Shown: piece after piece, positions 54,059-62,823 of the stretch
How positions within the stretch are numbered: the stretch's first letter is position 1
How the letters are laid out: every line of letters starts with the position of its first letter
Source of the DNA: Caulobacter sp. X
GTDB lineage: Bacteria > Pseudomonadota > Alphaproteobacteria > Caulobacterales > Caulobacteraceae
DNA: 64,000 bases
Assembly: GCF_002742635.1 (NCBI RefSeq)
Contig: NZ_PEGF01000001.1
Coordinates: 1,364,001-1,428,000 of the forward strand
Reading direction: 5' to 3'
The notes under the pieces: generated by a model
What the model was told of the DNA's origin: nothing
Database searches by the model: none
Seen by the model: the letters and a program-made list of their open reading frames with translations, nothing else
Position numbers and translations under genes: made by a program

Positions 54059-54949
54059 ATGATTCCCTTCGTCCGCGAGCTGGCGTTCGAATATGGCCGC
54101 TGCGACCAGGTCTCGCCGCTGATCCGTCGGGTGATCGCCCGCAATCCCGGCCCGTTCACCTATACCGGCACCGGCGTCTATATCGTCGGCCGCGGCGAGG
54201 TGGCGGTGATCGACCCCGGTCCCGACCTGCCCGAGCACTTCGAGGCGCTGAAGGCGGCCCTGGCCGGCGAGCGGGTGACCCACGTGCTGGTCACTCACCA
54301 CCACCTGGACCACAGCCCTCTCGCCCGCCCGCTGGCCGATCTGTTCGGCGCCAAGGTGTATGGCAGACCCGCGCCGGCGGATCATGGCGAGGCGGCCGCG
54401 CCCGGCCTGGAGGAAGGCGCGGATGAGCGTTTCCGTCCCGATGTCGAACTCTCGGACAGCGACGTGATCAACGGCCCGGGCTGGACGCTGGAGTCGGTGA
54501 CCACGCCAGGCCACACCTCCAACCACGTCTGCTTCGCGCTGAAGGAAGAGAACGCCCTGTTCTCGGGCGACCACATCATGGGCTGGTCGACGACGGTGGT
54601 CAGCCCGCCCGACGGCGACATGGGCGACTATTTCGCCAGTCTGGCCAAGGTGCGGGCGCGGAACTTCGACACCCTGTGGCCGACCCACGGCGCGCCGGTG
54701 CGCGAGGTCGGGCCGTTCATCGACGCCTATATCGCCCACCGCCGGGCGCGCGAGGCGCAGATCCTGCACGCACTGGGCGCGGGCTTCACGTCCATCCCGG
54801 CCATGGTCCCCAGCCTGTACGCCGCGGTCGATCCGCGTCTGCATCCGGCCGCGGCGTTGTCGGTCCTGGCCCACATGAACCAGCTGGTGAAGGAAGGCCG
54901 GGTGATCGCCGAGGGCGAAGGCCTAAGCGGCCAGTATCGCCTCGCCTAG
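54059..54949 (+). CDS. MBL-fold metallo-hydrolase (LACTB2-like)
   Basis: 296 residues. Metal-binding HHHLDH in [17 protein letters not shown], later [20 protein letters not shown] and [19 protein letters not shown] with the third ligands. A C-terminal winged helix-like region ([20 protein letters not shown]) resembles LACTB2-type endoribonucleases and glyoxalase II relatives. Convergent with pdxH with a four-base overlap. Confidence 0.9.
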   Translation: MIPFVRELAFEYGRCDQVSPLIRRVIARNPGPFTYTGTGVYIVGRGEVAVIDPGPDLPEHFEALKAALAGERVTHVLVTHHHLDHSPLARPLADLFGAKVYGRPAPADHGEAAAPGLEEGADERFRPDVELSDSDVINGPGWTLESVTTPGHTSNHVCFALKEENALFSGDHIMGWSTTVVSPPDGDMGDYFASLAKVRARNFDTLWPTHGAPVREVGPFIDAYIAHRRAREAQILHALGAGFTSIPAMVPSLYAAVDPRLHPAAALSVLAHMNQLVKEGRVIAEGEGLSGQYRLA

Positions 54950-55623
54950 GGGAACAGCCGCTTCGTCGTCCAGCCCTCGGCCACCCGGTCGAACACCAGG
55001 CGCTCGTGCAGCCGGAACGGGCGATCGCGCCAGAACTCGATGGCGACCGGAACGATGCGATAGCCCGACCAGTGCGGCGGACGCGGCACCTTTCCGAGGC
55101 CGAACTTCAAGCCCATCTCGGCCACCCGCTTCTCCAGCGCCAGGCGATCGGGCAAAGGCTGGGACTGGTCGCTGGCCCACGCGCCGATCTGGCTGTGACG
55201 GGCGCGGCTGGCGAAATAGGCGTCGGCCTCGGCGTCGGTCACCGATTCCACGAGACCCCGGATCCGCACTTGGCGGCGCAGCGACTTCCAGTGGAACAGG
55301 ATGGCGGCCTTCGGATTGGCCGCCAGCTCCCGCCCCTTGGCGCTGTGGGTGTTGGTGTAGAAGACGAAGCCCCGCTGATCGAAGTCCTTCAGCAGCACCA
55401 TGCGCGAGTCGGGCATGCCGTCGGCGTCGACCGTCGAGACCGTCATGGCGTTGGGGTCGTTCAGCTCCTTCTTGCCCGCGTCCTCCAGCCACTCGGCGAA
55501 CAGGGCGAAGGGATCCTCCTCCGACAGCAGCGGCGGCGGCGTGGCCTCGGTGACCTGGCGGACATAGTCGTCCTCGCTGGGCGAGGCGGGGATCAGGGTC
55601 TGGTCGGCGCTCATGATGTCCAT
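54946..55623 (-). CDS. pdxH: Pyridoxamine 5'-phosphate oxidase PdxH
   Basis: 225 residues. FMN-dependent oxidation of PNP/PMP to PLP, final step of vitamin B6 synthesis. Motifs: [60 protein letters not shown], and the C-terminal [20 protein letters not shown] with HERLVFDR. Length matches the family. Confidence 0.96.
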   Translation of the reverse strand: MDIMSADQTLIPASPSEDDYVRQVTEATPPPLLSEEDPFALFAEWLEDAGKKELNDPNAMTVSTVDADGMPDSRMVLLKDFDQRGFVFYTNTHSAKGRELAANPKAAILFHWKSLRRQVRIRGLVESVTDAEADAYFASRARHSQIGAWASDQSQPLPDRLALEKRVAEMGLKFGLGKVPRPPHWSGYRIVPVAIEFWRDRPFRLHERLVFDRVAEGWTTKRLFP

Positions 55624-55720
55624 ATAGGCCCCTCAGCGGCGACGAGCCACAGCGCCGGTCCCGTAAGCGAAAGTCTTAACTTAACGCCCCGTTGACCATC
55701 CGGGCGGCAGGGTCGCCGCC

Positions 55721-56419
55721 ATGACCGCCAAAGGCCCCGTCCTGACGCTTTTCGCTGCTCGCACCCTGCTCGGCGTCGGGCCGGACGCGGACGAACGCGC
55801 GCTGCGCAAGGCCTATCGCGAGGCCGCCAAGCGGGCCCATCCGGACCGTCCGACCGGCGACGCGGCCCTGTTCCGCGAGGTCCAGGCCGCCTATCGCCTG
55901 CTGCAGGACGCCCTGGCGCGCCCGACGACCTTCGCGCCGGCCGTAACCGCGCCGGCGGTGACCGACTACGCGTTCCTGGACATCGACATCGCCACCGCCG
56001 TGTTCGGCGGCTCCGAGGAACTGTCGATCGACGGTCGCCGCCTGCGGCTAAAACTACCCGCCGGCCTGCGCGCCGGCGACAAGGTCCGGCTGCTGGACGT
56101 GCTGTTCGAGGTCCGCCACCGGCCGCTGGACGGCGCCCTGGTGCGCGGCGACGACCTGTGGCTGACCGGCAAGGTCGCCCCTCGCGTCCTGGCCGAGGGC
56201 GGCCGGGTCGAGGCCGACACGCCTCTGGGTCCGCGCCAAGCCTGGATTTCGACCAAGGCCGCCGAGCGCGGCCTGGTCCGCCTGGCCGGCCAGGGCCTGC
56301 CCGCCCGCGCCCACCACCGCGCGGGTGACCTTTTCCTGCGCCTGGAAGCGGCGGAGAAGGACAAGGACAGCCTGGCCCGCTCCCTTCTGCGCCGCTTCGC
56401 GGCCGCCTGGGCGGCTTAG
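55721..56419 (+). CDS. DnaJ-like (CbpA-type) J-domain protein
   Basis: 232 residues. A J domain (10-65) with the HPD tripeptide in AAKRAHPDRPTGDAALFREV, activating DnaK; a C-terminal substrate domain of the DnaJ_C type (IATAVFGGSEELSIDGRRLR, KLPAGLRAGDKVRL, RVLAEGGRVEADTPLGPRQA). It has no zinc-finger cysteines, so it is a class III/CbpA-type co-chaperone. A 3' repeat pair follows. Confidence 0.9.
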   Translation: MTAKGPVLTLFAARTLLGVGPDADERALRKAYREAAKRAHPDRPTGDAALFREVQAAYRLLQDALARPTTFAPAVTAPAVTDYAFLDIDIATAVFGGSEELSIDGRRLRLKLPAGLRAGDKVRLLDVLFEVRHRPLDGALVRGDDLWLTGKVAPRVLAEGGRVEADTPLGPRQAWISTKAAERGLVRLAGQGLPARAHHRAGDLFLRLEAAEKDKDSLARSLLRRFAAAWAA

Positions 56420-56425
56420 AGGTTT

Positions 56426-56560
56426 AGCGCCCCCTCCGTCACGATGCTGCGCATCGCGCCACCTCCCCCGTTGCACGGGTGAGGAGGACGCGGCTCATCC
56501 TCCCTAGCGGAGCGGGGGAGGTGGATCGGCGCGGATACGCGCCGAGACGGAGGGGGCGCT
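56426..56560. repeat. REPIN-like inverted pair of the 48-bp family (family A, copy 2)
   Basis: Two related palindromic units (about 56426-56488 and 56495-56560), beginning and ending AGCGCCCCCTCC / GGAGGGGGCGCT and each carrying a CACCTCCCCCG-type core, facing each other. Divergent from copy 1 but clearly the same element. Confidence 0.8.
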
Positions 56561-56606
56561 CATTCCATCGCGCGCGATCTTTTTCATCCCCTCGCCCTTG
56601 CAATTA

Positions 56607-56620
56607 AATCGTGCACGATT
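56607..56620. promoter_or_regulatory. Candidate OhrR operator
   Basis: Perfect 14-base palindrome AATCGTGCACGATT, in a region that also holds a repeated ATTAAATCG (56603-56611, 56618-56626), 38 bases before the ohr start. Confidence 0.6.
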
Positions 56621-56657
56621 AAATCGTTCATATCATTCCAGAGCGAGGAGTTTCGCC

Positions 56658-57074
56658 ATGACCACCCTCTACACCACCCGCGCCACCGTCGTCGGCGGCC
56701 GCGAAGGCCATGTCCGCAGCGAGGACGGCCTGCTGGACGTGCAACTGTCGATGCCCAAGTCGCTGGGCGGCAAGGAGACGGGCACGAACCCCGAGCAGCT
56801 GTTCGCGGCCGGCTACGCCGCCTGCTTCCAGAGCGCGATGGGCCACGTCGCCCGCACCCAGAAGATTCCGCTGACCGGCTCGACCGTGACCGGCCAGGTC
56901 GGCCTCGCCAGCGCCGGCGCGGGCTTCGCCCTGGAAGTGGCCCTCGAAGTCGAGACCCAAGGCCTCAGCCAGGCCGAGGCCGAGGCCCTGGTCGCCACCG
57001 CCCATCAGGTCTGCCCGTACTCCAACGCCACGCGCGGCAATGTCGATGTGGCGATCAGCGTCAAGGCGGCGTAA
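56658..57074 (+). CDS. ohr: Organic hydroperoxide resistance protein Ohr
   Basis: 138 residues. Ohr/OsmC fold with catalytic Cys in EQLFAAGYAACFQSAMGHVA and resolving Cys in ALVATAHQVCPYSNATRGN. Reduces organic hydroperoxides with lipoyl partners. ATG 56658 follows GCGAGGAG; an earlier in-frame start at 56598 is within the operator. Followed by ohrR. Confidence 0.96.
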   Translation: MTTLYTTRATVVGGREGHVRSEDGLLDVQLSMPKSLGGKETGTNPEQLFAAGYAACFQSAMGHVARTQKIPLTGSTVTGQVGLASAGAGFALEVALEVETQGLSQAEAEALVATAHQVCPYSNATRGNVDVAISVKAA

Positions 57075-57084
57075 GCCAGTCGAC

Positions 57085-57531
57085 ATGACAGAGAAACCCG
57101 CGTCATCCGAAAGCCCTGTCGAGATCCTGCGCCTCGACAACCAGCTGTGCTTCGCCCTCTACGGCGCGGCCAACCGGATGACGCGGCTCTATCGGCCGAT
57201 CCTGGACGCCCTGGGCCTGACCTATCCGCAGTACCTGGCCATGCTGGTGCTATGGGAGCAGAGCCCGCGCACCGTCGGCGCCCTGGGCGACGCGCTGGAC
57301 CTTGATTCCAGCACCCTGACCCCGCTGCTCAAGCGGCTGGAGGCGGGCGGCCTCGTCGAGCGCCACCGCGACCCGGACGACGAGCGGCGGGTGATCGTGG
57401 CGCTGACGGAAAAAGGCCAGGCCCTTCGCGAGCAGGCGGCCAGCGTGCCGGAAAAACTGTTCTGCGCGCTGAACATGCCGCTGGCCGAGCTCACGACCTT
57501 GCGCGAGCGACTGAAGACGGTCGCCCGCTGA
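57085..57531 (+). CDS. ohrR: MarR family organic-peroxide sensor OhrR
   Basis: 148 residues. MarR fold with the peroxide-sensing Cys in ILRLDNQLCFALYGAANRMT and the DNA-binding helices in LTPLLKRLEAGGLVERHRDP and DDERRVIVALTEKG. Represses ohr until oxidised. Ten bases after ohr, ATG 57085; co-transcribed. Confidence 0.95.
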   Translation: MTEKPASSESPVEILRLDNQLCFALYGAANRMTRLYRPILDALGLTYPQYLAMLVLWEQSPRTVGALGDALDLDSSTLTPLLKRLEAGGLVERHRDPDDERRVIVALTEKGQALREQAASVPEKLFCALNMPLAELTTLRERLKTVAR

Positions 57532-57534
57532 GGA

Positions 57535-57930
57535 TTACGGCTGCGGAGGCTCGGCCGGCTGCGCCTGACGGCGGGCCAGGAAGGCGGCGTGATCGGCGTC
57601 GCTGGTCTGGCGCAGCGCGCGCAGATCCTCGCTGATCCGGAAGATGGCGACGTAGAACTCGCAGAAAGCCCGCCACAGCAGGACGAGCGCGCCGGCGACC
57701 AGCAGGCCGGCGACCAGGACCGGGAAAGCCAGCAGCAGGGAGCCGACGCCCGGCTCCTTCAAAGCCAGGCCCACGGCCGCGCCGACGACCGAGAAGCCGA
57801 ACAGGGCCACGACGCCCAGGCCGGCCCAGTAGATGAAGTGAATCACCGGCCCGGTGACCAGGCGATCGAACGTCAGAAGATCCCAAAGCAGCGAGTTGGA
57901 CCCACGCTTGGTCTTATTGGCCGGAGGCAT
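57535..57930 (-). CDS. DUF4282 family membrane protein
   Basis: 131 residues. Two transmembrane helices (GPVIHFIYWAGLGVVALFGF, LLLAFPVLVAGLLVAGALVL), then a soluble C terminus (LWRAFCEFYVAIFRISEDLR, a DUF4282 hallmark). Function unknown. ATG 57930 is preferred over the frame start at 58026. Tail to tail with ohrR, three bases apart. Confidence 0.85.
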   Translation of the reverse strand: MPPANKTKRGSNSLLWDLLTFDRLVTGPVIHFIYWAGLGVVALFGFSVVGAAVGLALKEPGVGSLLLAFPVLVAGLLVAGALVLLWRAFCEFYVAIFRISEDLRALRQTSDADHAAFLARRQAQPAEPPQP

Positions 57931-57989
57931 ACGGGAACCCCAAGTCGGCGGAAAACCGCCCCTTTGCAGGCCATCGCTAGCAGCGAGAG

Positions 57990-58014
57990 GCCCGCTCGGC
58001 AATGCCGAGCGGGC
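57990..58014. terminator. Perfect 11-bp hairpin between DUF4282 and the T/P-rich gene
   Basis: GCCCGCTCGGC-AAT-GCCGAGCGGGC. No clear T-run on either strand, so terminator role is tentative; it lies past the stop of the minus-strand secreted protein. Confidence 0.45.
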
Positions 58015-58045
58015 GAACGTTATCATCGTCTTTCAGAACGATGGC

Positions 58046-58585
58046 TTACTGCGGCTTGGCGCCGGCGACGGTCGCGTCGATCTGGGCCTTGGTGGCCGTG
58101 GTCGAGACGCTGCCGTCCGCGCCCGCGGTCAGGCTGTTGCCCGGCAGGGCGAACTTCACGCCGCCATTGGTGACAATCACGTTGGTCGAGCCGTCGGCGC
58201 CGGTGCTGGTGCCGCTGATCTGGCCGACCGGCACGCCTTGGGCGTCCTTCACGGCCGAACCGACCTTGAAGCTGGCGACCGTGGCCGAGCTCGGCGTCGC
58301 GGCGCTATCGGCGGTGCTGGCCGACGGCGAGGTCATCGCGGCGCCCGGCGCGGTCGAGGCGGCGCCCGGCGTGGTCATGGTCGAGCCTGGCGTGGTCATG
58401 GTCTGGCCCGGTGCCGTGGCCGCTTGGCCGGGAGGCGTTTGCCCGGGCGCCGTCGGCGCGGTGGCGGCGCCGGTCGAGGGCGTACCGGTGGCGGTCGAGC
58501 CGGTGGTGGTCGTCGTCTGGGCGAAAGCGGCGCCGGCGAACGTCAGGGACGCGGCGGCGGCGAGCAAGGCAAGCTTGTTGGTCAT
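58046..58585 (-). CDS. Secreted Thr/Pro/Ala-rich hypothetical protein
   Basis: 179 residues. A signal peptide (LALLAAAASLTFAGAAFA) precedes a low-complexity region of about 70 residues with degenerate repeats TMTTPGS/TMTTPGA, then a compact C-terminal domain (VASFKVGSAVKDAQGVPVGQ, DGSTNVIVTNGGVKFALPGN) resembling a PRC-barrel-like or QRC fold. Probably periplasmic. Family unrecognised. Confidence 0.75.
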   Translation of the reverse strand: MTNKLALLAAAASLTFAGAAFAQTTTTTGSTATGTPSTGAATAPTAPGQTPPGQAATAPGQTMTTPGSTMTTPGAASTAPGAAMTSPSASTADSAATPSSATVASFKVGSAVKDAQGVPVGQISGTSTGADGSTNVIVTNGGVKFALPGNSLTAGADGSVSTTATKAQIDATVAGAKPQ

Positions 58586-58666
58586 CTAAACTCTCCGTCG
58601 AGGCCCCTCCCGGCGGAAACAACGTGACCTTGGCGTGGCGGTTCCGTCAGGGAGTCGACACGAACT

Positions 58667-59281
58667 CTACCGAGACGCGCTTTTCGTGACGGCCAGCGCC
58701 GAAATATAGCTTTCCATCAACCGGACCAGTTCGTCCTCCAGGCGCTGAGGATCAAGGCCCAGACCCTGCTCGACCGTCGCCGCGCGCAGCAGGCCGACCA
58801 CGGCGTGGGTCAGGACGAAACCCGCCTCCGGCGACAGGTCAAAGCCCAGCGCCGCCTTGCCGGCGATGGCGGCGAAGAACGACTGATGATGCCGCGCCAT
58901 CACCGCCTCGCCCTCGTCCAGCAGCAGGGCGTCCAGAAGGGCGCGACGCGTGGCGGGCGAGCCTTCGAAGGCGGTCGCCAGGGTCCGTACGATCAGCCGC
59001 ACCGCGCCGATGTCCGGCCGCGCGATCACGAGATCCGCGATCCGGTCGCGCGCGGCCTCGGCCCTGCGATGCGCCAAGGCCGCGAGGACCGCCTGCTTGC
59101 CGCCGAAGTACTGGTAGAGCGTGCCGACGCTGACCCCCGCCCGCTCGGCGATGTGGTTGGTGGTCAGGGCCTCGACGCCGCCCTGCTCCAGAAGTTGAAA
59201 GGTCGCCTCGAGAATGGCCTCGACCGTCGCTTCCGAGCGCGGCTGTCTTGGCGTTCGCCTTGTCTTTTCAGGGCCTTGCAT
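58667..59281 (-). CDS. TetR family transcriptional regulator
   Basis: 204 residues. N-terminal TetR helix-turn-helix (ATVEAILEATFQLLEQGGVE, LTTNHIAERAGVSVGTLYQY, FGGKQAVLAALAHRR) and a helical C-terminal ligand domain. ATG 59281 is preferred to an earlier frame start. Divergent from the MpaB-like gene, so it most likely represses it. Confidence 0.9.
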   Translation of the reverse strand: MQGPEKTRRTPRQPRSEATVEAILEATFQLLEQGGVEALTTNHIAERAGVSVGTLYQYFGGKQAVLAALAHRRAEAARDRIADLVIARPDIGAVRLIVRTLATAFEGSPATRRALLDALLLDEGEAVMARHHQSFFAAIAGKAALGFDLSPEAGFVLTHAVVGLLRAATVEQGLGLDPQRLEDELVRLMESYISALAVTKSASR

Positions 59282-59334
59282 CCGCGCCGCGCCGCCTTTC
59301 CGTATCAGGGCCAAGGCGAGTAGCCGAGGCCTAC

Positions 59335-59347
59335 GGTTAGCGTAACC
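59335..59347. promoter_or_regulatory. Candidate TetR operator
   Basis: GGTTA-GCG-TAACC, perfect 5-base arms, in the gap between the TetR gene and the divergent MpaB-like gene. Confidence 0.5.
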
Positions 59348-59398
59348 TATGATGCGAAAACCGGATCCGTCACGGGTCCGCGACGTCACGAGGATCAG

Positions 59399-60727
59399 AT
59401 GAACACGACGCTGGACCAGGTCCTGGCCAAGGTCGCCTCGCAAAAGACCGCCCTGCCCGCGCTCTATGGCGACGTCGACTTCGACATCACGCCGGAGCGG
59501 TTCACGACCGATCCCAGGCAAAGCGTCGCGCCGAGGCTGGCGCGCGCCAAGCTGGATCCGGACAAGATCGCCCTGATCAAGGCCTACACCATGCTGGGCG
59601 ACGTCGTGGCCGACGCCTACGCCGCCCTGATGCCGCGCCATGGCTTCCGGCCTCTGGTCGAGATGCTGACCAAGGCCTGCGACGAGGGGATCGCGGCCGT
59701 GCCCGACGCCCCGCCGGAACTGGCGGCCTTCATCGCCGACATGGAGCGCATCCCGGACTGGCTGGACATGGACCTGGTGCGCGAGGGCCAGCGGCTGGAC
59801 CGTAACGCCGCGGCCAACCTGGGGCCCTTCGCGATCCGCGGCGCGTTCATCGCCACCTTCATGAACAAGTACGCCGCCCTGCCGATGGCGCTGACCGGGA
59901 CTCTGTCAAACGACACCGCCGCGCGGCGCGTGAACGAGACGGCGACCTTCTTCACAGCCACCCTGCTGCCCGGCTCGCTAGAGCGGCATGGCGCCGGCTT
60001 CCGCGCCGCGGCCATGGTGCGGCTGATGCATTCGATGGTGCGGTTCAACGCCCTGAAGCGCTCGAACCGTTGGGACGTGGGCGTCTACGGGATCCCGATC
60101 CCGCAGGTCGACCAGATGCCGGCCGGCCTGATCCCGATCTTCCTGATGAGCTACAAGATCGTCGGCGAGGGCCGGAAGGTCTTCACCGCCGACGAGCGCG
60201 CCCGGGTCGAGCTGGCCCGCTATCGCTGCTTCCTCTTGGGCCTGCCCGAGGACCTGCTGGCCGACACGCCGCAAGGCGTGGTCGACACCATGAACGCCCG
60301 TAGCGCCACCCTGCGCGCCGGCTTCGACGACGCCACCTGCGGCGAGCTGGTCCGCGCCACGCTGAACGCCTACCTGCTTCCGGACGAGCGCCCCGAGAAC
60401 CGCCTGTTCGACCAGGTCGAGCGCGGCTTCTCCAAGGTGTTCTTCCTGCGCAACTTCATGAACGGCGACGTGGCGGCGGCCAAGCGCATGGGGGTCGAGA
60501 TCGGCCCGCGCGACTTCATGATGTTCGGCCTGGTGGCCACGCTGGTGACCGGCCAACTGACCGCCTATCGCCTGGCGCGGCGGGTGCCCGGGCTATCGGA
60601 CCTAGCCGACGCGCGGCTGGTTGGGCGGCTGAAGCGGCAGTTGAAGCGCTACGGCCACGCCGAGTTCACCTCAGACGCGGAGAAGTACCGGCCGGCGACG
60701 GGAGCCAAGCCGGCGGCGGTGGCCTAA
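59399..60727 (+). CDS. MpaB/DUF2236 family oxygenase-like protein
   Basis: 442 residues, soluble and mostly helical. Family MpaB/Lcp features: RNAAANLGPFAIRGAFIATF, MNKYAALPMALTGTLSNDTA, FRAAAMVRLMHSMVRFNALK (heme-ligand-like His) and FLMSYKIVGEGRKVFTADER. Members include latex-clearing protein and the heme oxygenase MpaB; substrate unknown here. Controlled probably by the divergent TetR. Confidence 0.82.
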   Translation: MNTTLDQVLAKVASQKTALPALYGDVDFDITPERFTTDPRQSVAPRLARAKLDPDKIALIKAYTMLGDVVADAYAALMPRHGFRPLVEMLTKACDEGIAAVPDAPPELAAFIADMERIPDWLDMDLVREGQRLDRNAAANLGPFAIRGAFIATFMNKYAALPMALTGTLSNDTAARRVNETATFFTATLLPGSLERHGAGFRAAAMVRLMHSMVRFNALKRSNRWDVGVYGIPIPQVDQMPAGLIPIFLMSYKIVGEGRKVFTADERARVELARYRCFLLGLPEDLLADTPQGVVDTMNARSATLRAGFDDATCGELVRATLNAYLLPDERPENRLFDQVERGFSKVFFLRNFMNGDVAAAKRMGVEIGPRDFMMFGLVATLVTGQLTAYRLARRVPGLSDLADARLVGRLKRQLKRYGHAEFTSDAEKYRPATGAKPAAVA

Positions 60728-60735
60728 ACCCTAAC

Positions 60736-60767
60736 CCGACTTCCCCGGCGAATGCCGGGGAAATCGG
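60736..60767. repeat. Compact palindromic repeat of family B, terminator-like
   Basis: CCGA-C-TTCCCCGGC / GCCGGGGAA-A-TCGG with a GAAT loop (stem 60736-60749 and 60754-60767, one C-A mismatch). Lies between the convergent MpaB-like and alcohol dehydrogenase genes, probably ending both. Same core as the inverted pair at 62613-62748. Confidence 0.75.
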
Positions 60768-60781
60768 ATCCGAGAAGCGCC

Positions 60782-61825
60782 CTACAGCGTCGCCATGTCG
60801 ATCACGAAGCGGTAGCGCACGTCGCTCTTGTGCATGCGTTTATAGGCCTCGTTGATCTGGTCGATCGAGATGGTCTCGATCTCGGCGACGATGTTGTTCT
60901 CGCCGCAGAAGTCGAGCATCTCCTGGGTTTCCTTGATCGAGCCGATCATCGAGCCGGCCAGGGTGCGGCGGCCGGGGATCAGGGCGAAGGCGTTCAGCGG
61001 CACCGGCTCTTCGGGCGCGCCGACGATCACCATGGTCCCGTCGACCTTCAACAAGGCGAGGTACGCGCCCCAGTCGATGCCGGCCGAGACGGTGCAAATG
61101 ATCAGGTCGAAGGTGTCGGCCAGGGTCTCGAAGGTCTTCGGGTCATTGGTGGCGTAGTAGTGGTCCGCGCCCAGGCGCAGGCCGTCGGCCTGCTTGGATA
61201 GGGTCTGGCTCAGCACCGTGACCTCGGCCCCCATGGCGTGGGCCAGCTTGACGCCCATATGGCCCAGGCCGCCCATGCCCAGGATCGCGACCTTCTTGCC
61301 AGGACCGGCGTTCCAGTGGCGCAGCGGCGAGTAGAGCGTGATGCCCGCGCACAGCAGCGGCGCGGCGGCGTCCAGCGGCAGGTTCTCGGGGATCGACAGG
61401 ACGTAGTCTTCCTTGACCACGATGTGGTCGGAATAGCCGCCATAGGTCGGGGTGTCCGAACCGGGCTCGAAGGCGCTGTAAGTCAGGACCAGGCCCGGCT
61501 GGTACTGTTCGCGATCCAGGTCGCGGGCGGCCTTGCAGGTCACGCAGCTATCGACGAAGCAGCCGACGCCGACGGGATCGCCTTCCTTGAACCTGGTGAC
61601 ATTGGCGCCGACGGCGGTGACCACGCCGGCGATCTCGTGGCCCGGCACGATCGGGTAGACGCTCTGGCCCCAGCCGTTGTCGACCATGTGGATGTCGGAG
61701 TGGCAAACGCCGCAGTACTTGATCGAGATGACGACGTCGTCGGGATTGGGGTCGCGGCGTTCGAAAGTGAACGGCGCCAGGGGCGCGCCAGCGGCGGGCG
61801 CCGCATAGCCTTTAGCGGTGGCCAT
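60782..61825 (-). CDS. Zinc-type NAD(P)-dependent alcohol dehydrogenase (YahK/CAD-like)
   Basis: 347 residues. Catalytic-zinc motif [38 protein letters not shown], coenzyme fold [20 protein letters not shown], and C-terminal [20 protein letters not shown]. Reduces aldehydes or oxidises alcohols. The structural-zinc lobe is degraded: CVDSC-like [20 protein letters not shown] lacks two of the usual four Cys. No operon partner is evident. Confidence 0.87.
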   Translation of the reverse strand: MATAKGYAAPAAGAPLAPFTFERRDPNPDDVVISIKYCGVCHSDIHMVDNGWGQSVYPIVPGHEIAGVVTAVGANVTRFKEGDPVGVGCFVDSCVTCKAARDLDREQYQPGLVLTYSAFEPGSDTPTYGGYSDHIVVKEDYVLSIPENLPLDAAAPLLCAGITLYSPLRHWNAGPGKKVAILGMGGLGHMGVKLAHAMGAEVTVLSQTLSKQADGLRLGADHYYATNDPKTFETLADTFDLIICTVSAGIDWGAYLALLKVDGTMVIVGAPEEPVPLNAFALIPGRRTLAGSMIGSIKETQEMLDFCGENNIVAEIETISIDQINEAYKRMHKSDVRYRFVIDMATL

Positions 61826-62060
61826 TCGGGATAGATCCTTGGATTTGGAGATCGCGGTCGGGGAGGACCGCGCGCGGCAGATTTGCCATATGGGGCCGCG
61901 CCAGCGGTAGACCAGTTCGCCGGACCGATTGCACGATCCTCCAGAGGTGGCATGGTGGCACAGAGCGGACGGGCTGGATGGCTATTCGGGGTGGATGGTG
62001 GACCATCTCCGGTCGCCGGGATCATTCACGATCCGACCTGAGACAGCCCGCAACCTCAAC

Positions 62061-62390
62061 TCAATGAGCGCTGGCCTTTGAGAAGAGGTTTAGCACGACG
62101 ACCCCTGCCACAATGAGCGACATGCCAAGGATGGCTGCTGCGTCGAGCTTCTGGCCCTGAAAGATCCAAGCGATCGCGGTGATGAGCACAACACCCACGC
62201 CTGACCAGATTGCGTAGGCGATGCCGGTGGGCAAGGTGCGGAGCGTCAAGGACAGAAAGTAAAACGCCACCGCATATCCGGCGACCACGACAAGGGATGG
62301 CACAAGCTTCGTGAACCCTTCCGACGGCTTCATGAAGGTAGTGGCCGTGACTTCGGCTGCGATAGCGGTGAGTAGATAGAGGTAGTGCAT
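62061..62390 (-). CDS. Small multidrug resistance (SMR/EmrE-like) transporter
   Basis: 109 residues, four helices. Essential Glu14-type residue in [40 protein letters not shown] and [20 protein letters not shown] in TM2/TM3, [20 protein letters not shown] in TM4. Exports cationic drugs or guanidinium using protons. ATG 62390 is preferred over the longer frame start at 62498. Confidence 0.9.
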   Translation of the reverse strand: MHYLYLLTAIAAEVTATTFMKPSEGFTKLVPSLVVVAGYAVAFYFLSLTLRTLPTGIAYAIWSGVGVVLITAIAWIFQGQKLDAAAILGMSLIVAGVVVLNLFSKASAH

Positions 62391-62823
62391 GGCGCTCAGC
62401 GTCCTTGGACGAGGGGCGCATTCGCGATAGCGGGCGCCCCTCAATTGAGGTGACGCCGTGGCTGAGAAGAACCCGCGAACGGGCGCAGGAGACACCACCC
62501 TGCAACTCTATTTTCGGCCCGGCACCTATAGTTCCGGCGGATGTCGAGATCAATTGCGCCGGGGGCGCAAAGTCCTCCTAGCGTCGTTTCCAGTCTCCAG
62601 TCTGAATCCAGAAACCCGACCTTCCCAGCGAACGCCGGGACCCAGATCGAACCCACTGAGACCCAGTCGTTCAGCGCGGCGCGAGATCGCATCATCCCCA
62701 GACGCTCCGGATGAATCTGGGCCCGGCATTCGCCGGGGAGGTCGGTTTATTGAAAAAGTCAGACGGGAGCCGAAACGCGCCTAGCCTTCAGCACCGATCT
62801 CCGACGCTCGGACCGCTCCGGCC
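62391..62823. other. 433-bp intergenic stretch between the SMR and flhA genes
   Basis: No credible gene; holds an inverted pair of the family B repeat at 62613-62748. The SMR promoter must lie at its left end. Confidence 0.7.
62613..62748. repeat. Inverted pair of family B palindromic repeats
   Basis: Left unit about 62613-62646 (AACCCGACCTTCCCAGCGAA...) and right unit about 62715-62748 are imperfect reverse complements sharing a CCGACCTYCCCRGCGAAYGCC core. Located downstream of flhA. Confidence 0.75.
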
